Shown here: positions 26,240 through 34,449 of the stretch, in pieces
Layout of the letters: every line of letters begins with the position of its first letter
Numbering within the stretch: the stretch's first letter is position 1
NCBI GenBank assembly: GCA_036307305.1
Contig: JAXJXV010000010.1
Span: forward strand, 1-64,000
DNA length: 64,000 bases
Reading direction: 5' to 3'
DNA from: SIG607 sp036307305
GTDB taxonomy: Bacteria; Bacillota; Clostridia; Oscillospirales; Acutalibacteraceae
Notes under the pieces: model-generated
Databases searched by the model: none
What the model saw: the letters and a program-made list of their open reading frames with translations, nothing else
What the model was told of the DNA's origin: nothing
Position numbers and translations under genes: made by a program

Positions 26240-26838
26240 CAGATTTCGTTTCTCCCTTCAAGAGCTCTGGTTAGGGTTTTTTCATCAGCATATTCAAGGT
26301 CGCCGCCAACGGGAATACCGTAGGCAAGTCTTGTTACCTTTACCCCGAAAGGCTTTGCAAGACGTGAAATATAGCTTGAAGTTGCCTCGCCCTCGACCGT
26401 TAAATTCGTCGCCATAATAACCTCCTTGACAGAGGTGTCGGCAAGGCGTTTCATAAGCTCCTTGATTTTAAGCTGTTCGGGACCTATAGAATCCAGAGGG
26501 GAGAGCGCACCGTGAAGCACATGGTAAAGTCCCTTGAATTCCCGCGTTTTTTCAAAGGCAAGAACGTCCTTAGGGTCCTCAACCACACAAATTACGCTTT
26601 TATCCCTTGTATCGTCACTGCAGATTGAACATAAAGCCGTGTCGGTAAGAGACTGGCAACAGGGACAAAAATGAATTTTTTCTCTTGCTTCAACAAGAGC
26701 CTTTGCAAACTGCTCTGCCCTTTCAGGAGGCTGAGCGAGTATGTGAAAGGCAAGTCGCTGCGCGGTTTTTTTACCTATTCCGGGAAGCTTTTCAAACTGT
26801 TTTACAAGCTCGGACAGGGAGGTTATACTGTAAGCCAT
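26239..26838 (-). CDS. recR: Recombination mediator RecR
   Basis: Works with RecO/RecF to load RecA on gapped DNA. The 199 residues have the helix-hairpin-helix KLPGIGKKTAQRLAFH, a four-Cys zinc finger (CPCCQSLTDTALCSIC) near 57-72, a Toprim domain with CVVEDPKDVLAFE, and the C-terminal RLAYGIPVGGDLEYADE. Three bases separate it from ybaB. Confidence 0.97.
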   Translation of the reverse strand: MAYSITSLSELVKQFEKLPGIGKKTAQRLAFHILAQPPERAEQFAKALVEAREKIHFCPCCQSLTDTALCSICSDDTRDKSVICVVEDPKDVLAFEKTREFKGLYHVLHGALSPLDSIGPEQLKIKELMKRLADTSVKEVIMATNLTVEGEATSSYISRLAKPFGVKVTRLAYGIPVGGDLEYADEKTLTRALEGRNEI

Positions 26839-26840
26839 AA

Positions 26841-27185
26841 TTAAAACATACCGGGGATGTTAAGACCGCTTGTAATAGCTCCCATTTCCTCTTCTGCTGT
26901 TTTTGCAGCAAGTTCAATAGCAGAATTTACGGCAACTGTTACAAGGTCTTCAAGCATTTCGGTGTCATCGGGGTCTACGATTGACGGGTCGATGGTAAGC
27001 TTTTTAATCTTGTGTTTGCCGTCAACGGTTACCGTTACCGAAGAACCGCCTGCGCTGCCACTGTATTCTCTTTCCTCAAGGTCTGCCTGAAGATTTGCCA
27101 TATCCTCCTGCATTTTCTGAGCCTGTTTAAGCATAGCGTTCATATTAGAAGGACCGCCTGAATTATTTGGAATTCTAACTTTCAT
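26841..27185 (-). CDS. YbaB/EbfC-family nucleoid-associated protein
   Basis: Small DNA-binding dimer of 114 aa normally encoded between dnaX and recR. It has MLKQAQKMQEDMANLQADLE and the strand-rich GKHKIKKLTIDPSIVDPDD, both family marks. The start overlaps the dnaX stop by one base (TAATG), so it is translationally coupled. Confidence 0.95.
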   Translation of the reverse strand: MKVRIPNNSGGPSNMNAMLKQAQKMQEDMANLQADLEEREYSGSAGGSSVTVTVDGKHKIKKLTIDPSIVDPDDTEMLEDLVTVAVNSAIELAAKTAEEEMGAITSGLNIPGMF

Positions 27186-28759
27186 TACTGATTTCCTCCG
27201 TTGTTTTTTATATCATTAAGCTTGTTAGCAACAATCATCAAGGGGTCAACACCCGAACCCTTTTTAGACTGGTTCTTATAGGGACCGAGCCTGAAAGCTC
27301 TGCCAAGACGCTTTTCTGCCGCCTGACGAATGGAGTTGCGCATAGTATCACTGCTGTTCATCATGGAACGGAACATAGGATTAGGCGCGTCGATAAGCAG
27401 AAAATCACCCTGTATATAAGCCTTTGAGCCGTTGAGTATGCCTATAGCAGGGGGACAGAGCAAAAATACCTGTTCAAGTATTTCTTCCCAACAGTCAAGA
27501 GGGCCGTCAGAGGTCTTGACAGTTTCGTTTTGCTCAGACTCCGTTTCTTCCTTTTCAACAGTTATGTTTTCGCACCGTTCCTCCGCTTTCTTTGGTACTG
27601 CAGTAACGTTTCCCGTAGAAAGAGCTTCCTCAAGAGTGATTATTCTGCGAAGCAAATCCGCAGAGGTGGTGCTGCTGTCGTCCTTTCCGCAAAGACGGAT
27701 AAGTGTCATTTCCATTTGCAGTCTGCGGTTTCCCGTCTGCATCTGAGCAAAGGCCTCCTGAAGAACTTTAAGTGACCACATAATATCTTTAAGAGGGTAG
27801 CTTTCAGCCTGATTAATAAGTGAATTCATATGGTCTGGTGAGCAAACGATAGGCTTTTTGTCGCCCTTTACCGTTTTTACTATCATAAGGTCGCGGTAGT
27901 GGCGGGTAAGCTCGTTTAAAAGGCGGAGCATATCCACCGACGAATTATGTATTTCGTCAAGCAGACTAAGGGCGGCAGAGCAGTCCTTGTTTTTTACAGC
28001 TTCGCTTAAATTACAAAGATAATCCTGTCCTGCCATACCGCAGGCAACTGAAACGGTTTCTTCATCAATGACTTTACCGCTTGATACGCATAGGTCAAGA
28101 AGACTCAGCGCATCACGCATACCGCCGTCAGCCGCACTGGCTATAAGAGTAGCCGCGCCGTCGGTGATGGTCAGACCTTCCTGTTGTGCAACGAATTTAA
28201 GCCTTGAAGCAATAACAGAGCTGTCAATACGGCGGAAATCAAAACGCTGACAACGGGAAAGAATAGTAGCGGGAAGCTTGTGTACCTCGGTGGTAGCGAG
28301 TATAAATATAATATGTGCGGGAGGCTCTTCAAGGGTTTTGAGCAATGCATTAAAGGCATTGTCGGTAAGCATATGAACCTCGTCGATTATATAGATTCTG
28401 TATTTAGAGTTTGCAGGTGCGAAATTGACCTGTTCACGAAGACTTCTGATATCGTCAACGCCGTTGTTGGAAGCGGCGTCAATTTCGGCAATATCGGTGT
28501 TTTCTCCCTGCGCTATAGCTTTACAGGCGGCACACTCGCCGCAAGGGTCACCGTTTACGCTTGATAAACAGTTTACCGCCTTTGAGAGAATTTTAGCACA
28601 GCTTGTTTTACCTGTACCTCTCGTTCCCGTAAAAAGATAAGCATGGAAAATTTTACCGCTGCTTAGCTGATTTTTAAGGGTTTCGGTAATATGCTCCTGT
28701 CCTACAACCTCAGAAAAAGCGGTGGGACGGTATTTTCGGTATAAAGCCTGATATGCCAA
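27185..28759 (-). CDS. dnaX: DNA polymerase III subunit gamma/tau
   Basis: Clamp-loader ATPase of the replisome. It has YRKYRPTAFSEVVGQEHI, Walker A GTRGTGKTSCAK near 45-56, a four-Cys zinc module (CLSSVNGDPCGECAAC), Walker B with IIDEVHML, and the SRC motif ILSRCQRFDFRR. At 524 aa the C-terminal tau region is short. The start is TTG 28759 with GAGGTG 8 nt upstream. No slippery heptamer for a programmed frameshift was noticed. Confidence 0.96.
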   Translation of the reverse strand: MAYQALYRKYRPTAFSEVVGQEHITETLKNQLSSGKIFHAYLFTGTRGTGKTSCAKILSKAVNCLSSVNGDPCGECAACKAIAQGENTDIAEIDAASNNGVDDIRSLREQVNFAPANSKYRIYIIDEVHMLTDNAFNALLKTLEEPPAHIIFILATTEVHKLPATILSRCQRFDFRRIDSSVIASRLKFVAQQEGLTITDGAATLIASAADGGMRDALSLLDLCVSSGKVIDEETVSVACGMAGQDYLCNLSEAVKNKDCSAALSLLDEIHNSSVDMLRLLNELTRHYRDLMIVKTVKGDKKPIVCSPDHMNSLINQAESYPLKDIMWSLKVLQEAFAQMQTGNRRLQMEMTLIRLCGKDDSSTTSADLLRRIITLEEALSTGNVTAVPKKAEERCENITVEKEETESEQNETVKTSDGPLDCWEEILEQVFLLCPPAIGILNGSKAYIQGDFLLIDAPNPMFRSMMNSSDTMRNSIRQAAEKRLGRAFRLGPYKNQSKKGSGVDPLMIVANKLNDIKNNGGNQ

Positions 28760-28795
28760 AATTATTTCACCTCGACTGAAAAAATAAACTAAAAA

Positions 28796-28930
28796 TGTAT
28801 CCGAGTGTACGAATGGACCGATTTACTGCGGCGCACGAAAAAATCCACTTAATGCTGCTCGGTTCCCCGCCTGACATGGTTCATGGTATTCCGTCGCACA
28901 GGACCCGCCCATTCGCACACTCGGATACAC
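28796..28930 (-). ncRNA. ffs: Signal recognition particle RNA
   Basis: The minus strand shows the conserved apical region: CATGAACCATGTCAGG, then GGGGAACCGAGCAGC, which forms the Ffh-binding symmetric loop and the GGAA-type tetraloop. The ends pair over about 20 bp (28798-28817 with 28909-28928). Length is about 135 nt; exact ends are estimates. Lying directly upstream of dnaX matches the scr-dnaX-recR order of other Firmicutes. Confidence 0.92.
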
Positions 28931-28941
28931 TTCAGTTTAAT

Positions 28942-28970
28942 ATTATATACCATTTTATCAGAATTTACAA
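28942..28970 (-). promoter_or_regulatory. Promoter of SRP RNA (and dnaX operon)
   Basis: Minus strand TTGTAA (28970-28965), 17-nt spacer, TATAAT (28947-28942). The predicted RNA start falls near the SRP RNA 5' end. Confidence 0.75.
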
Positions 28971-29008
28971 GTATTATGTAAAAAAATTTAAAACATAATT
29001 AAAAATGG

Positions 29009-29037
29009 TTGAACAGTATAAGAAATTTTGGTATAAT
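29009..29037 (+). promoter_or_regulatory. Promoter of the NUDIX gene cluster
   Basis: TTGAAC (29009-29014), 17-nt spacer, TATAAT (29032-29037), divergent from the SRP RNA promoter. RNA would start about 40 nt before the NUDIX ATG. Confidence 0.75.
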
Positions 29038-29082
29038 AACAAGGATTAGTGATAAAGCATTAAAAGTAAAGGATAGGCCGAA

Positions 29083-29604
29083 ATGGAAAAATGGGATATT
29101 TTGGACTCAAGCGGTAAGATAACCGGTAAAACGGCTGTTCGCGGAAAGTATTTTATGCGTCCCGGTGAGTATCATCTTGTGGTTCATATCTGGGTGATAT
29201 CAAATGACGGTAAGTTTCTTATTCAGCAGAGAAGCAAGGAAAAGAAGCTTATGCCGGGGGAATGGGCTGCAACGGGCGGTTCTGCTATATCGGGGGAAAC
29301 CTCTTTTTGCGCGGCGCAACGGGAACTGCTGGAAGAACTTGGAATCAACTGTACACAACGCTACTGTAAAAAAATGGCGCGTATCAAAAAAAGAAATTCT
29401 TTCGTAGATATCTGGTTTACTATGAGTGACGCTGACGTAAGCAGTCTTCAGCTTCAGTTAAGCGAGGTGGCTCAGGCTCGTTGGGTGAGCGAAGATACTC
29501 TTAGAAAAATGGTGGAAAACGGAGAATTTCATAACTACGGAAAAGAATATTTCGATATGATTTTCCGATTTGCAAAGGAATATAGAAATGAGTTTGGAAA
29601 TTAA
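29083..29604 (+). CDS. NUDIX hydrolase
   Basis: A 173-residue protein with the NUDIX box GGSAISGETSFCAAQRELLE plus ELG near 65-88, complete in its Glu residues. The N-terminus MEKWDILDSSGKITGK and PGEYHLVVHIWVI resemble the isopentenyl-diphosphate-isomerase-like branch of NUDIX proteins (YfcD type), whose substrates are poorly defined. It overlaps the next gene by 17 bases. Confidence 0.9.
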   Translation: MEKWDILDSSGKITGKTAVRGKYFMRPGEYHLVVHIWVISNDGKFLIQQRSKEKKLMPGEWAATGGSAISGETSFCAAQRELLEELGINCTQRYCKKMARIKKRNSFVDIWFTMSDADVSSLQLQLSEVAQARWVSEDTLRKMVENGEFHNYGKEYFDMIFRFAKEYRNEFGN

Positions 29605-30520
29605 AGGACAAAGCTGTCCTATCTGTCATGCATATCTTTTTGAAGATGATGACGTTGCAGTATGCGCCGTTTGCGGCGCGCCTCATCACAGAGAATGTTT
29701 TGTGAATGCGGGAAAATGCGGTATGGAAGCCTTTCACGGCACCGAAAATCAGTATGACCTTGTGAAAAAGCGTATTGCAGAAGAAAATAAAAAGGAAGAA
29801 GCAAAAACACAGGAAGCACCTAAAATGCTGGTTGAGTGTCCTATGTGTCATAACCGTTATGATATACACGAAAAAGAATGTCCGTCCTGTAATACTCCGA
29901 ACAAGTATTCAAGAACTGTGGTTATGGGTATGGATTTTTATGGCGGCGTTGATAAAAACGAGGATTTGGGAGAGGGGCATACTGCCGAAGAGGTAAGAAA
30001 ATTCGTGGGCGCATCCACAAACCGCACCTTGCCTAAATTTTTAGCGCAGAAAAACGGAGCAAAAATAGGTTTTTCCCTTTGGGGTCTGTTTTTCCCCACG
30101 GCAAAGTTTGCATCCAGAAAAATGTATAAGGAAGCAATGATTACGGGCGCTTTTGAAATTGCCGCAACCCTTTTTCTTATACCTCTGTCTCTTATAATTG
30201 AGCAAATGGGCTATGAAAACAGTATGGAACTTGCACAGGCTGTTTATAACCGAGTTCCCGATGTTATGATGCCCTTTAATCTTGCCGTTATAGGCTCCTT
30301 TATTTACGGCGTCGTAAAGCTTTTGTGCGGTCTTTTTGCAAATAAGCTTTACTATAAGCACGTTATAAGAACTATGAGTGAGATAAGAACTCTTAATTTA
30401 AGCGAAGAAGAAAAATACGCGCTCTACCGTAAAAAAGGAGGACTTAGTATACTCGGTCTTTTTATAGGCTTTGCGGCAGTTCAGTATTTACCAAGCGTAA
30501 TTGCTTCGTTCATTTTGTAA
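29588..30520 (+). CDS. Prokaryotic RING-finger membrane protein
   Basis: N-terminal zinc-binding domain of the prokaryotic RING type: CPICHAYLFEDDDVAVCAVC, GAPHHRECF and the following Cys. A second zinc ribbon, CPMCHNRYDIHEKECPSC, follows near 90. The C-terminal half has about four hydrophobic segments. Thus a cytosolic zinc head is tethered to the membrane, 310 aa in total. ATG 29588 is favoured by AAGGAA upstream; earlier codons are inside the NUDIX gene. Function is unknown; in bacteria such RING domains often mark protein-quality or toxin-like systems, but nothing here shows ligase activity. Confidence 0.75.
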   Translation: MSLEIKGQSCPICHAYLFEDDDVAVCAVCGAPHHRECFVNAGKCGMEAFHGTENQYDLVKKRIAEENKKEEAKTQEAPKMLVECPMCHNRYDIHEKECPSCNTPNKYSRTVVMGMDFYGGVDKNEDLGEGHTAEEVRKFVGASTNRTLPKFLAQKNGAKIGFSLWGLFFPTAKFASRKMYKEAMITGAFEIAATLFLIPLSLIIEQMGYENSMELAQAVYNRVPDVMMPFNLAVIGSFIYGVVKLLCGLFANKLYYKHVIRTMSEIRTLNLSEEEKYALYRKKGGLSILGLFIGFAAVQYLPSVIASFIL

Positions 30521-30532
30521 AGGAGAAAATAT

Positions 30533-30805
30533 ATGAAAATATGCAGAATTTGCAAAACCGAAAATGACGACAGATTTGTGTACTGTAAAAATTGCGGAAC
30601 GAAGTTTGAGGATGAAGTTGCCGTAAAACACACCTCATCGCCTGACTTTAATACAGTACAGTCTCCCACAGGTCTTGTTCCTGTTACAATGATGCTGCCC
30701 AGTCCTGAATTTCCCGATTACCGTACCCCGCAGACCGTATACGTTACTCCTGCGCAAAAGGCGGCTATTGAGTATTCTTTAAGGGCGCAAAATAAAAATG
30801 TGTAA
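30533..30805 (+). CDS. Small zinc-ribbon protein
   Basis: A 90-residue protein beginning MKICRICKTENDDRFVYCKNCG, a complete zinc ribbon (two CxxC pairs), followed by a Pro/Thr-rich low-complexity tail. It is co-transcribed with the RING protein (12-base gap, AAGGAG upstream) and overlaps the HAD gene by eight bases. No function can be assigned; a scaffold or partner of the RING protein is possible. Confidence 0.75.
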   Translation: MKICRICKTENDDRFVYCKNCGTKFEDEVAVKHTSSPDFNTVQSPTGLVPVTMMLPSPEFPDYRTPQTVYVTPAQKAAIEYSLRAQNKNV

Positions 30806-31466
30806 ATATACAACACTGCTTTTTGACCTTGACAATACTTTACTTGATTTTACAAGGTCAGAATTCGTATGTATACAGAAGCTGTTTTGTGAAGAAGGAC
30901 TTCCCTGTGACGATAGGGCGGTTCACAGATACAGCCAAATCAACGATATGTACTGGAAAGCCTTTGAACGAGGTGAAATCGAGGCGCGTGAGATTTATAC
31001 GGGACGATTTGAAACTCTGGCAAAGGAATACGGCATAACCGTTGATGCTTCTGCCTTAGCAAAGGGATATCTCCAAAAGCTTTCAAAATGCGTCATAAAA
31101 ATGCCCTACTGTGATGAGATTCTTCGTTACTGCAAGGAAAAGGGCTATAAAATGGCGGTAATTACTAACGGAATACCTGAGAATCAGCATTCAAGAGTAG
31201 AGCTTTCGGGGATTTGCCGATATATTTCTCACCTGTTTATATCGGAGGAAATCGGTGCGCCTAAGCCTGATAAGGCATTTTTTGACAGGGTTTTTGCCGA
31301 AATTGAGGAAAAGGATAAAAGTAAAATTCTTATTATCGGTGATTCCCCCACGTCAGATATAAAGGGCGCAGTTAACGTTGGCGTTGACAGTTGCTTTGTA
31401 GGAAAATTTTGTAGCGAGGCAACCTATATGGTAAAAAATCTTGCAGAGCTTAGAGAAATATTGTAA
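30798..31466 (+). CDS. HAD-superfamily phosphatase, YjjG-like
   Basis: Small-molecule phosphatase of 222 aa. Motif I is LLFDLDNTLLDF (nucleophile DxD), motif II lies in VITNGIPENQHSR, motif III Lys in IGAPKPDKAFF, and motif IV in IIGDSPTSDIKGA. The cap-domain pattern and NGIPENQ fit the YjjG/YfnB group of pyrimidine nucleotidases that discard non-canonical nucleotides, compatible with the NUDIX neighbour. Confidence 0.88.
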   Translation: MCKYTTLLFDLDNTLLDFTRSEFVCIQKLFCEEGLPCDDRAVHRYSQINDMYWKAFERGEIEAREIYTGRFETLAKEYGITVDASALAKGYLQKLSKCVIKMPYCDEILRYCKEKGYKMAVITNGIPENQHSRVELSGICRYISHLFISEEIGAPKPDKAFFDRVFAEIEEKDKSKILIIGDSPTSDIKGAVNVGVDSCFVGKFCSEATYMVKNLAELREIL

Positions 31467-31478
31467 AAAAGTTAAATC

Positions 31479-31507
31479 TTGCATTTTAAATAAAAGTGTT
31501 ATATAAT
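31479..31507 (+). promoter_or_regulatory. Promoter of the queuosine-precursor transporter
   Basis: TTGCAT (31479-31484), 17-nt spacer, TATAAT (31502-31507), just ahead of the structured leader. Confidence 0.75.
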
Positions 31508-31514
31508 GAATAAA

Positions 31515-31586
31515 CCGACAGTTCGTTTGTACCATCCTGTCGTTAAATAAAACCAGGACTGCTATTCATAAAAAGAAAAATGATAG
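31515..31586 (+). promoter_or_regulatory. Candidate preQ1 riboswitch (type III-like)
   Basis: The leader begins with a stem CGACAG (31516-31521)/CTGTCG (31537-31542) around a 15-nt loop, followed by an A-rich joint, AACCAGGACTGC and a second weak stem CTAT-CAT/ATG-ATAG. A terminator hairpin follows directly and the gene is a queuosine-precursor transporter. preQ1-III riboswitches are known from Ruminococcaceae ahead of such genes. The class is inferred from context and general shape, not from a covariance search. Confidence 0.6.
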
Positions 31587-31617
31587 TGGCTTTGTGTTTA
31601 CAAAGCCATTTTATTTT
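31587..31617 (+). terminator. Terminator serving as riboswitch expression platform
   Basis: TGGCTTTGT pairs with ACAAAGCCA around GTTT, followed by TTTTATTTT and then the ribosome-binding site of the transporter. Its place inside the leader argues for ligand-controlled premature termination. Confidence 0.75.
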
Positions 31618-31628
31618 GGGAGATAAAA

Positions 31629-32372
31629 ATGAAGGACGTTAAAAACAGGTTAAAAAGAGAACGGCGGGAAACGTTGCTGTTGCTTAGAAATATTCCGTCA
31701 ACGGTGGTTTCTTTTTTTGTCGTCAGCGTTATTTGTATGAATTTACTTGCAAACAAAACCCTTGTCCAAACCGAGTGGATAGCCTTGGACGGCGGTATTT
31801 TAATATCGTGGCTTTCCTTTATGTGCATGGACGTAATTACGAAATATTTCGGTCCGAAAGCGTCAAACACGATTGCGGTACTTGCATCGCTGATTAATTT
31901 GCTTACCTGTATAATTTTTTACGTTGCCAGTATAATTCCGTCTGATGCGAATGATTATACTGCATTCAACGATATTTTTGGCGGAACCTGGTTTATCCTG
32001 CTTTCAAGCACAGTTGCGTTTTTAATTTCCGCTTTAATTAACAACGGTGTTAATTGGGCGGTTTTAAAGGCATTTCGTAAAAATCCCGACGGGAAACTGG
32101 CATTTGTTACGGGAGCGTATATATCTACCTTTATTGGTCAGTTTTCGGATAATTTTATTTTTTCCGTTATTGTTTTCAAGTTTTTCGCGCCGATATACTG
32201 GAACGGGTTTCACTGGACGACACTGCAGTGTGTAACCTGCGCGTTAACGGGCGCGGTTGCAGAGCTTATTATGGAAGTGTTTTTTTCGCCTATAGGTTAT
32301 TCAATAATTAAGAAATGGAAGGAACAAAAGGTTGGACAGCAATACCTTGAGTTTATGGGAGGTAAGCCATGA
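31629..32372 (+). CDS. Queuosine precursor transporter (VUT/YhhQ family)
   Basis: Membrane protein of 247 aa with about six helices, importing a 7-deazaguanine (preQ0/preQ1/queuine-type) for tRNA modification. The family pattern includes WIALDGGILISWLSFMCMDV near the second helix and the acidic/aromatic FSDNFIFS motif. GGGAG lies 7 nt upstream of the ATG. No queuosine biosynthesis gene is near, which suits salvage of the base. Control is likely by the upstream riboswitch. Confidence 0.88.
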   Translation: MKDVKNRLKRERRETLLLLRNIPSTVVSFFVVSVICMNLLANKTLVQTEWIALDGGILISWLSFMCMDVITKYFGPKASNTIAVLASLINLLTCIIFYVASIIPSDANDYTAFNDIFGGTWFILLSSTVAFLISALINNGVNWAVLKAFRKNPDGKLAFVTGAYISTFIGQFSDNFIFSVIVFKFFAPIYWNGFHWTTLQCVTCALTGAVAELIMEVFFSPIGYSIIKKWKEQKVGQQYLEFMGGKP

Positions 32373-33022
32373 AGGTTTTAATAACAGGTACGAGTCAGGG
32401 TATAGGAAAGGCTATTGCAGAGCTTTTTCTTAAAGAAAACCATACCGTAATAGGTATAGACAGACAAAAATCCGCAATTATCAGTAAAAATTACACTCAT
32501 TATGAATGTGATATAAGGGATTATGACAGACTTCCCGACATTAAGGACGTTAATATACTTATTAATAATGCAGGTACGCAAAATGAGGCGGATATTGATA
32601 TTAATCTGAAAGCGCTTATTCATATTACCGAGAAATACGGTATAGGTGAGCATATTCGTTCGGTCCTTAATATCGGCTCTGCAAGTGGACATACGGGTGC
32701 AGAATTCCCTGAGTACTGCGCAAGTAAGGGCGGAGTTTTGGCATATACCAAAAACGTTGCTATGCGAATAGCAAAATATAATGCTACCTGTAACAGTCTT
32801 GACCCTGGGGGAGTACTGACAACTCTTAACGATTGTGTGGTAAACGACGGCGAACTCTGGGCGCAGATTATGGAGGAAACTCCCCTTAAAAGATGGGCGA
32901 CTCCTGAGGAAATTGCTCAGTGGGCGTATTTTCTCACCGTTACCAATACCTTTTGCACAGGTCAGAATATATTGGTTGACGGCGGAGAATCTATCAATTA
33001 TAATTTTATTTGGAAAGAATAG
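32369..33022 (+). CDS. Short-chain dehydrogenase/reductase
   Basis: NAD(P)-dependent oxidoreductase of the classical SDR fold, 217 aa. It has the cofactor loop ITGTSQGIGKAIAE, the INNAG motif, catalytic Ser in IGSASGHTG, and Tyr/Lys in YCASKGG. The C-terminal TGQNILVDGGE is typical. Substrate unknown. The start overlaps the transporter stop by four bases, so the two share a transcript and may share riboswitch control. Confidence 0.92.
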   Translation: MKVLITGTSQGIGKAIAELFLKENHTVIGIDRQKSAIISKNYTHYECDIRDYDRLPDIKDVNILINNAGTQNEADIDINLKALIHITEKYGIGEHIRSVLNIGSASGHTGAEFPEYCASKGGVLAYTKNVAMRIAKYNATCNSLDPGGVLTTLNDCVVNDGELWAQIMEETPLKRWATPEEIAQWAYFLTVTNTFCTGQNILVDGGESINYNFIWKE

Positions 33023-33039
33023 GGAACAAATAGCAGAGA

Positions 33040-33064
33040 CAGGCGGAAAATCCGCCTGTTTTTT
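33040..33064 (+). terminator. Terminator after the SDR gene
   Basis: CAGGCGGA/TCCGCCTG 8-bp stem with AAA loop, followed by TTTTTT. Confidence 0.9.
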
Positions 33065-33090
33065 GGTTATAATAATTATGGTGACAGAAA

Positions 33091-33444
33091 ATGAAAAGAA
33101 CTTTTAAAAACGCTTTGTCGGGGATAGTTATTGGCGTCGTCAACGGAATGTTAGGAGCAGGGGGCGGTATGGTGGCGGTGCCTCTCCTTAAAAAAAGCGG
33201 AATGGAACAAAAACAGGCTCACGCCAATGCCGTGGCGGTTATTTTGCCCGTATCGGTGATAAGCGCGGTGATTTATTTAATTAACGGCAACGTAAAAATA
33301 AGCCACGCACTTCCTTTTATACCCGCAGGAGTGGTGGGGTCTGTTGTGGCTACGCTGTTGCTTAAAAAAATATCCCCGAAATATTTAAAGATTATTTTCG
33401 GCGGCTTTATGGTCTGGGCAGGGATAAGGATGTTGATGCGTTGA
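33091..33444 (+). CDS. TSUP-family (TauE/SafE) membrane protein, N-half
   Basis: Only 117 aa with four hydrophobic segments, half of the usual TSUP permease. The repeat signature GVVNGMLGAGGGMVAVP is present at the start. The second half is encoded by the next gene, which starts in this gene's stop codon, so the two would be made together and assemble as a heterodimer. TSUP proteins export or import organosulfur and related anions; the substrate here is unknown. Confidence 0.85.
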   Translation: MKRTFKNALSGIVIGVVNGMLGAGGGMVAVPLLKKSGMEQKQAHANAVAVILPVSVISAVIYLINGNVKISHALPFIPAGVVGSVVATLLLKKISPKYLKIIFGGFMVWAGIRMLMR

Positions 33445-33839
33445 TGGAAATAGTAAAGCTGATAGCAGGTTTTTTATCGGGAATTATCGGTGGAATGGGA
33501 CTTGGCGGCGGCGCCGTTCTTTTGATTTATTTAAGAGTTTTCGGCGGGGCAGAGCAGATAAACGCTCAGGGAATTAATCTTTTGTTCTTTATACCTATCG
33601 GGCTTACCGCCGTTATTTTTTATTCCTTTAAAAAAATGCTCAAGTGGAAAACTGTTATTCCCTTTGCTCTTTTTGCCTGTCTTGGCGCGGTAGGAGGCTA
33701 CTATTTAGGACAGGCTGTGGGCGGAGAATATTTGGGCAAGTTTTTCGGTGGAATACTTATTATTTTAGGTTTTTCGGAAATAATTAAAGGATTTCACTTG
33801 AAAAAAGATAAAAAAGGTGGTAATATTAAAAAAGAATAA
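33444..33839 (+). CDS. TSUP-family (TauE/SafE) membrane protein, C-half
   Basis: A 131-aa half-permease with its own copy of the repeat signature (LSGIIGGMGLGGGAVLL) and four hydrophobic segments. ATG 33444 overlaps the preceding TGA by one base. The lexA promoter lies within its last 45 bases. The two half genes correspond to the two internal repeats of single-chain TSUP proteins and look like an ancestral-type split rather than a recent frameshift, because each has its own start and a proper stop. Confidence 0.85.
   Translation: MEIVKLIAGFLSGIIGGMGLGGGAVLLIYLRVFGGAEQINAQGINLLFFIPIGLTAVIFYSFKKMLKWKTVIPFALFACLGAVGGYYLGQAVGGEYLGKFFGGILIILGFSEIIKGFHLKKDKKGGNIKKE
33798..33826 (+). promoter_or_regulatory. 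Promoter of lexA
   Basis: TTGAAA (33798-33803), 17-nt spacer, TAATAT (33821-33826), inside the end of the TSUP gene. The expected RNA start near 33833 supports the downstream lexA ATG at 33861. Confidence 0.6.
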
Positions 33840-33860
33840 ATGTTCGTTGGGAGAATGTGT

Positions 33861-34448
33861 ATGTCAAGACCTGCGCTTAGCGAAAAACAGGAAAAGGTTT
33901 ACCGCTTTCTAGTATCCAGTATGGCAGAGGGTTTTCCGCCGACTGTAAGAGAAATATGCACTGCCTGTTCTATAAAATCCACCTCTACCGTTCACGGTAT
34001 TCTTGACGCTCTTGAGGAAAACGGATATATAATCCGTGACAGCTATTCTTCACGTGCTATAAGGATTGCCGATAATATTGCCGCCGCAAGAGTGCCTGTG
34101 GTGGGCAGAGTGACGGCGGGACAGCCAATACTTGCGGTAGAACAGATAGAGGATTATATTCCCTATCCTACGAAGGATGCAGAGGGCTTGTTCGCACTCA
34201 GAGTCGTAGGACTTTCTATGAGAGATGCGGGAATTCTTGACGGGGATATAGTTGTTGCTGATAAAAATGCCGCATACAGAACAGGGGATATCGTAATAGG
34301 TATGGACGGAGACGAGGCTACCGTTAAAAGATTGCTTATTGAAAACGGCAAGGTGATTTTTATGCCTGAAAATCCCGATTTCGACCCCATATATCCCGAA
34401 AATCCGTTGGTGCTGGGCAAGGTTATAGGAAGCTATAGGAAGTACTGA
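33861..34448 (+). CDS. lexA: SOS repressor LexA
   Basis: Represses DNA-damage genes and self-cleaves with RecA. The N-terminal winged helix contains SEKQEKVYRFL and GFPPTVREICTACSIKSTST. The Ala-Gly cleavage site is in GRVTAGQPI, catalytic Ser is in VVGLSMRDAGI and catalytic Lys in DEATVKRL. ATG 33861 follows GGGAGA; the ATG at 33840 has no ribosome-binding site and would be at the very 5' end. rnhA starts one base after its stop. Confidence 0.95.
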   Translation: MSRPALSEKQEKVYRFLVSSMAEGFPPTVREICTACSIKSTSTVHGILDALEENGYIIRDSYSSRAIRIADNIAAARVPVVGRVTAGQPILAVEQIEDYIPYPTKDAEGLFALRVVGLSMRDAGILDGDIVVADKNAAYRTGDIVIGMDGDEATVKRLLIENGKVIFMPENPDFDPIYPENPLVLGKVIGSYRKY

Positions 34449-34449
34449 T

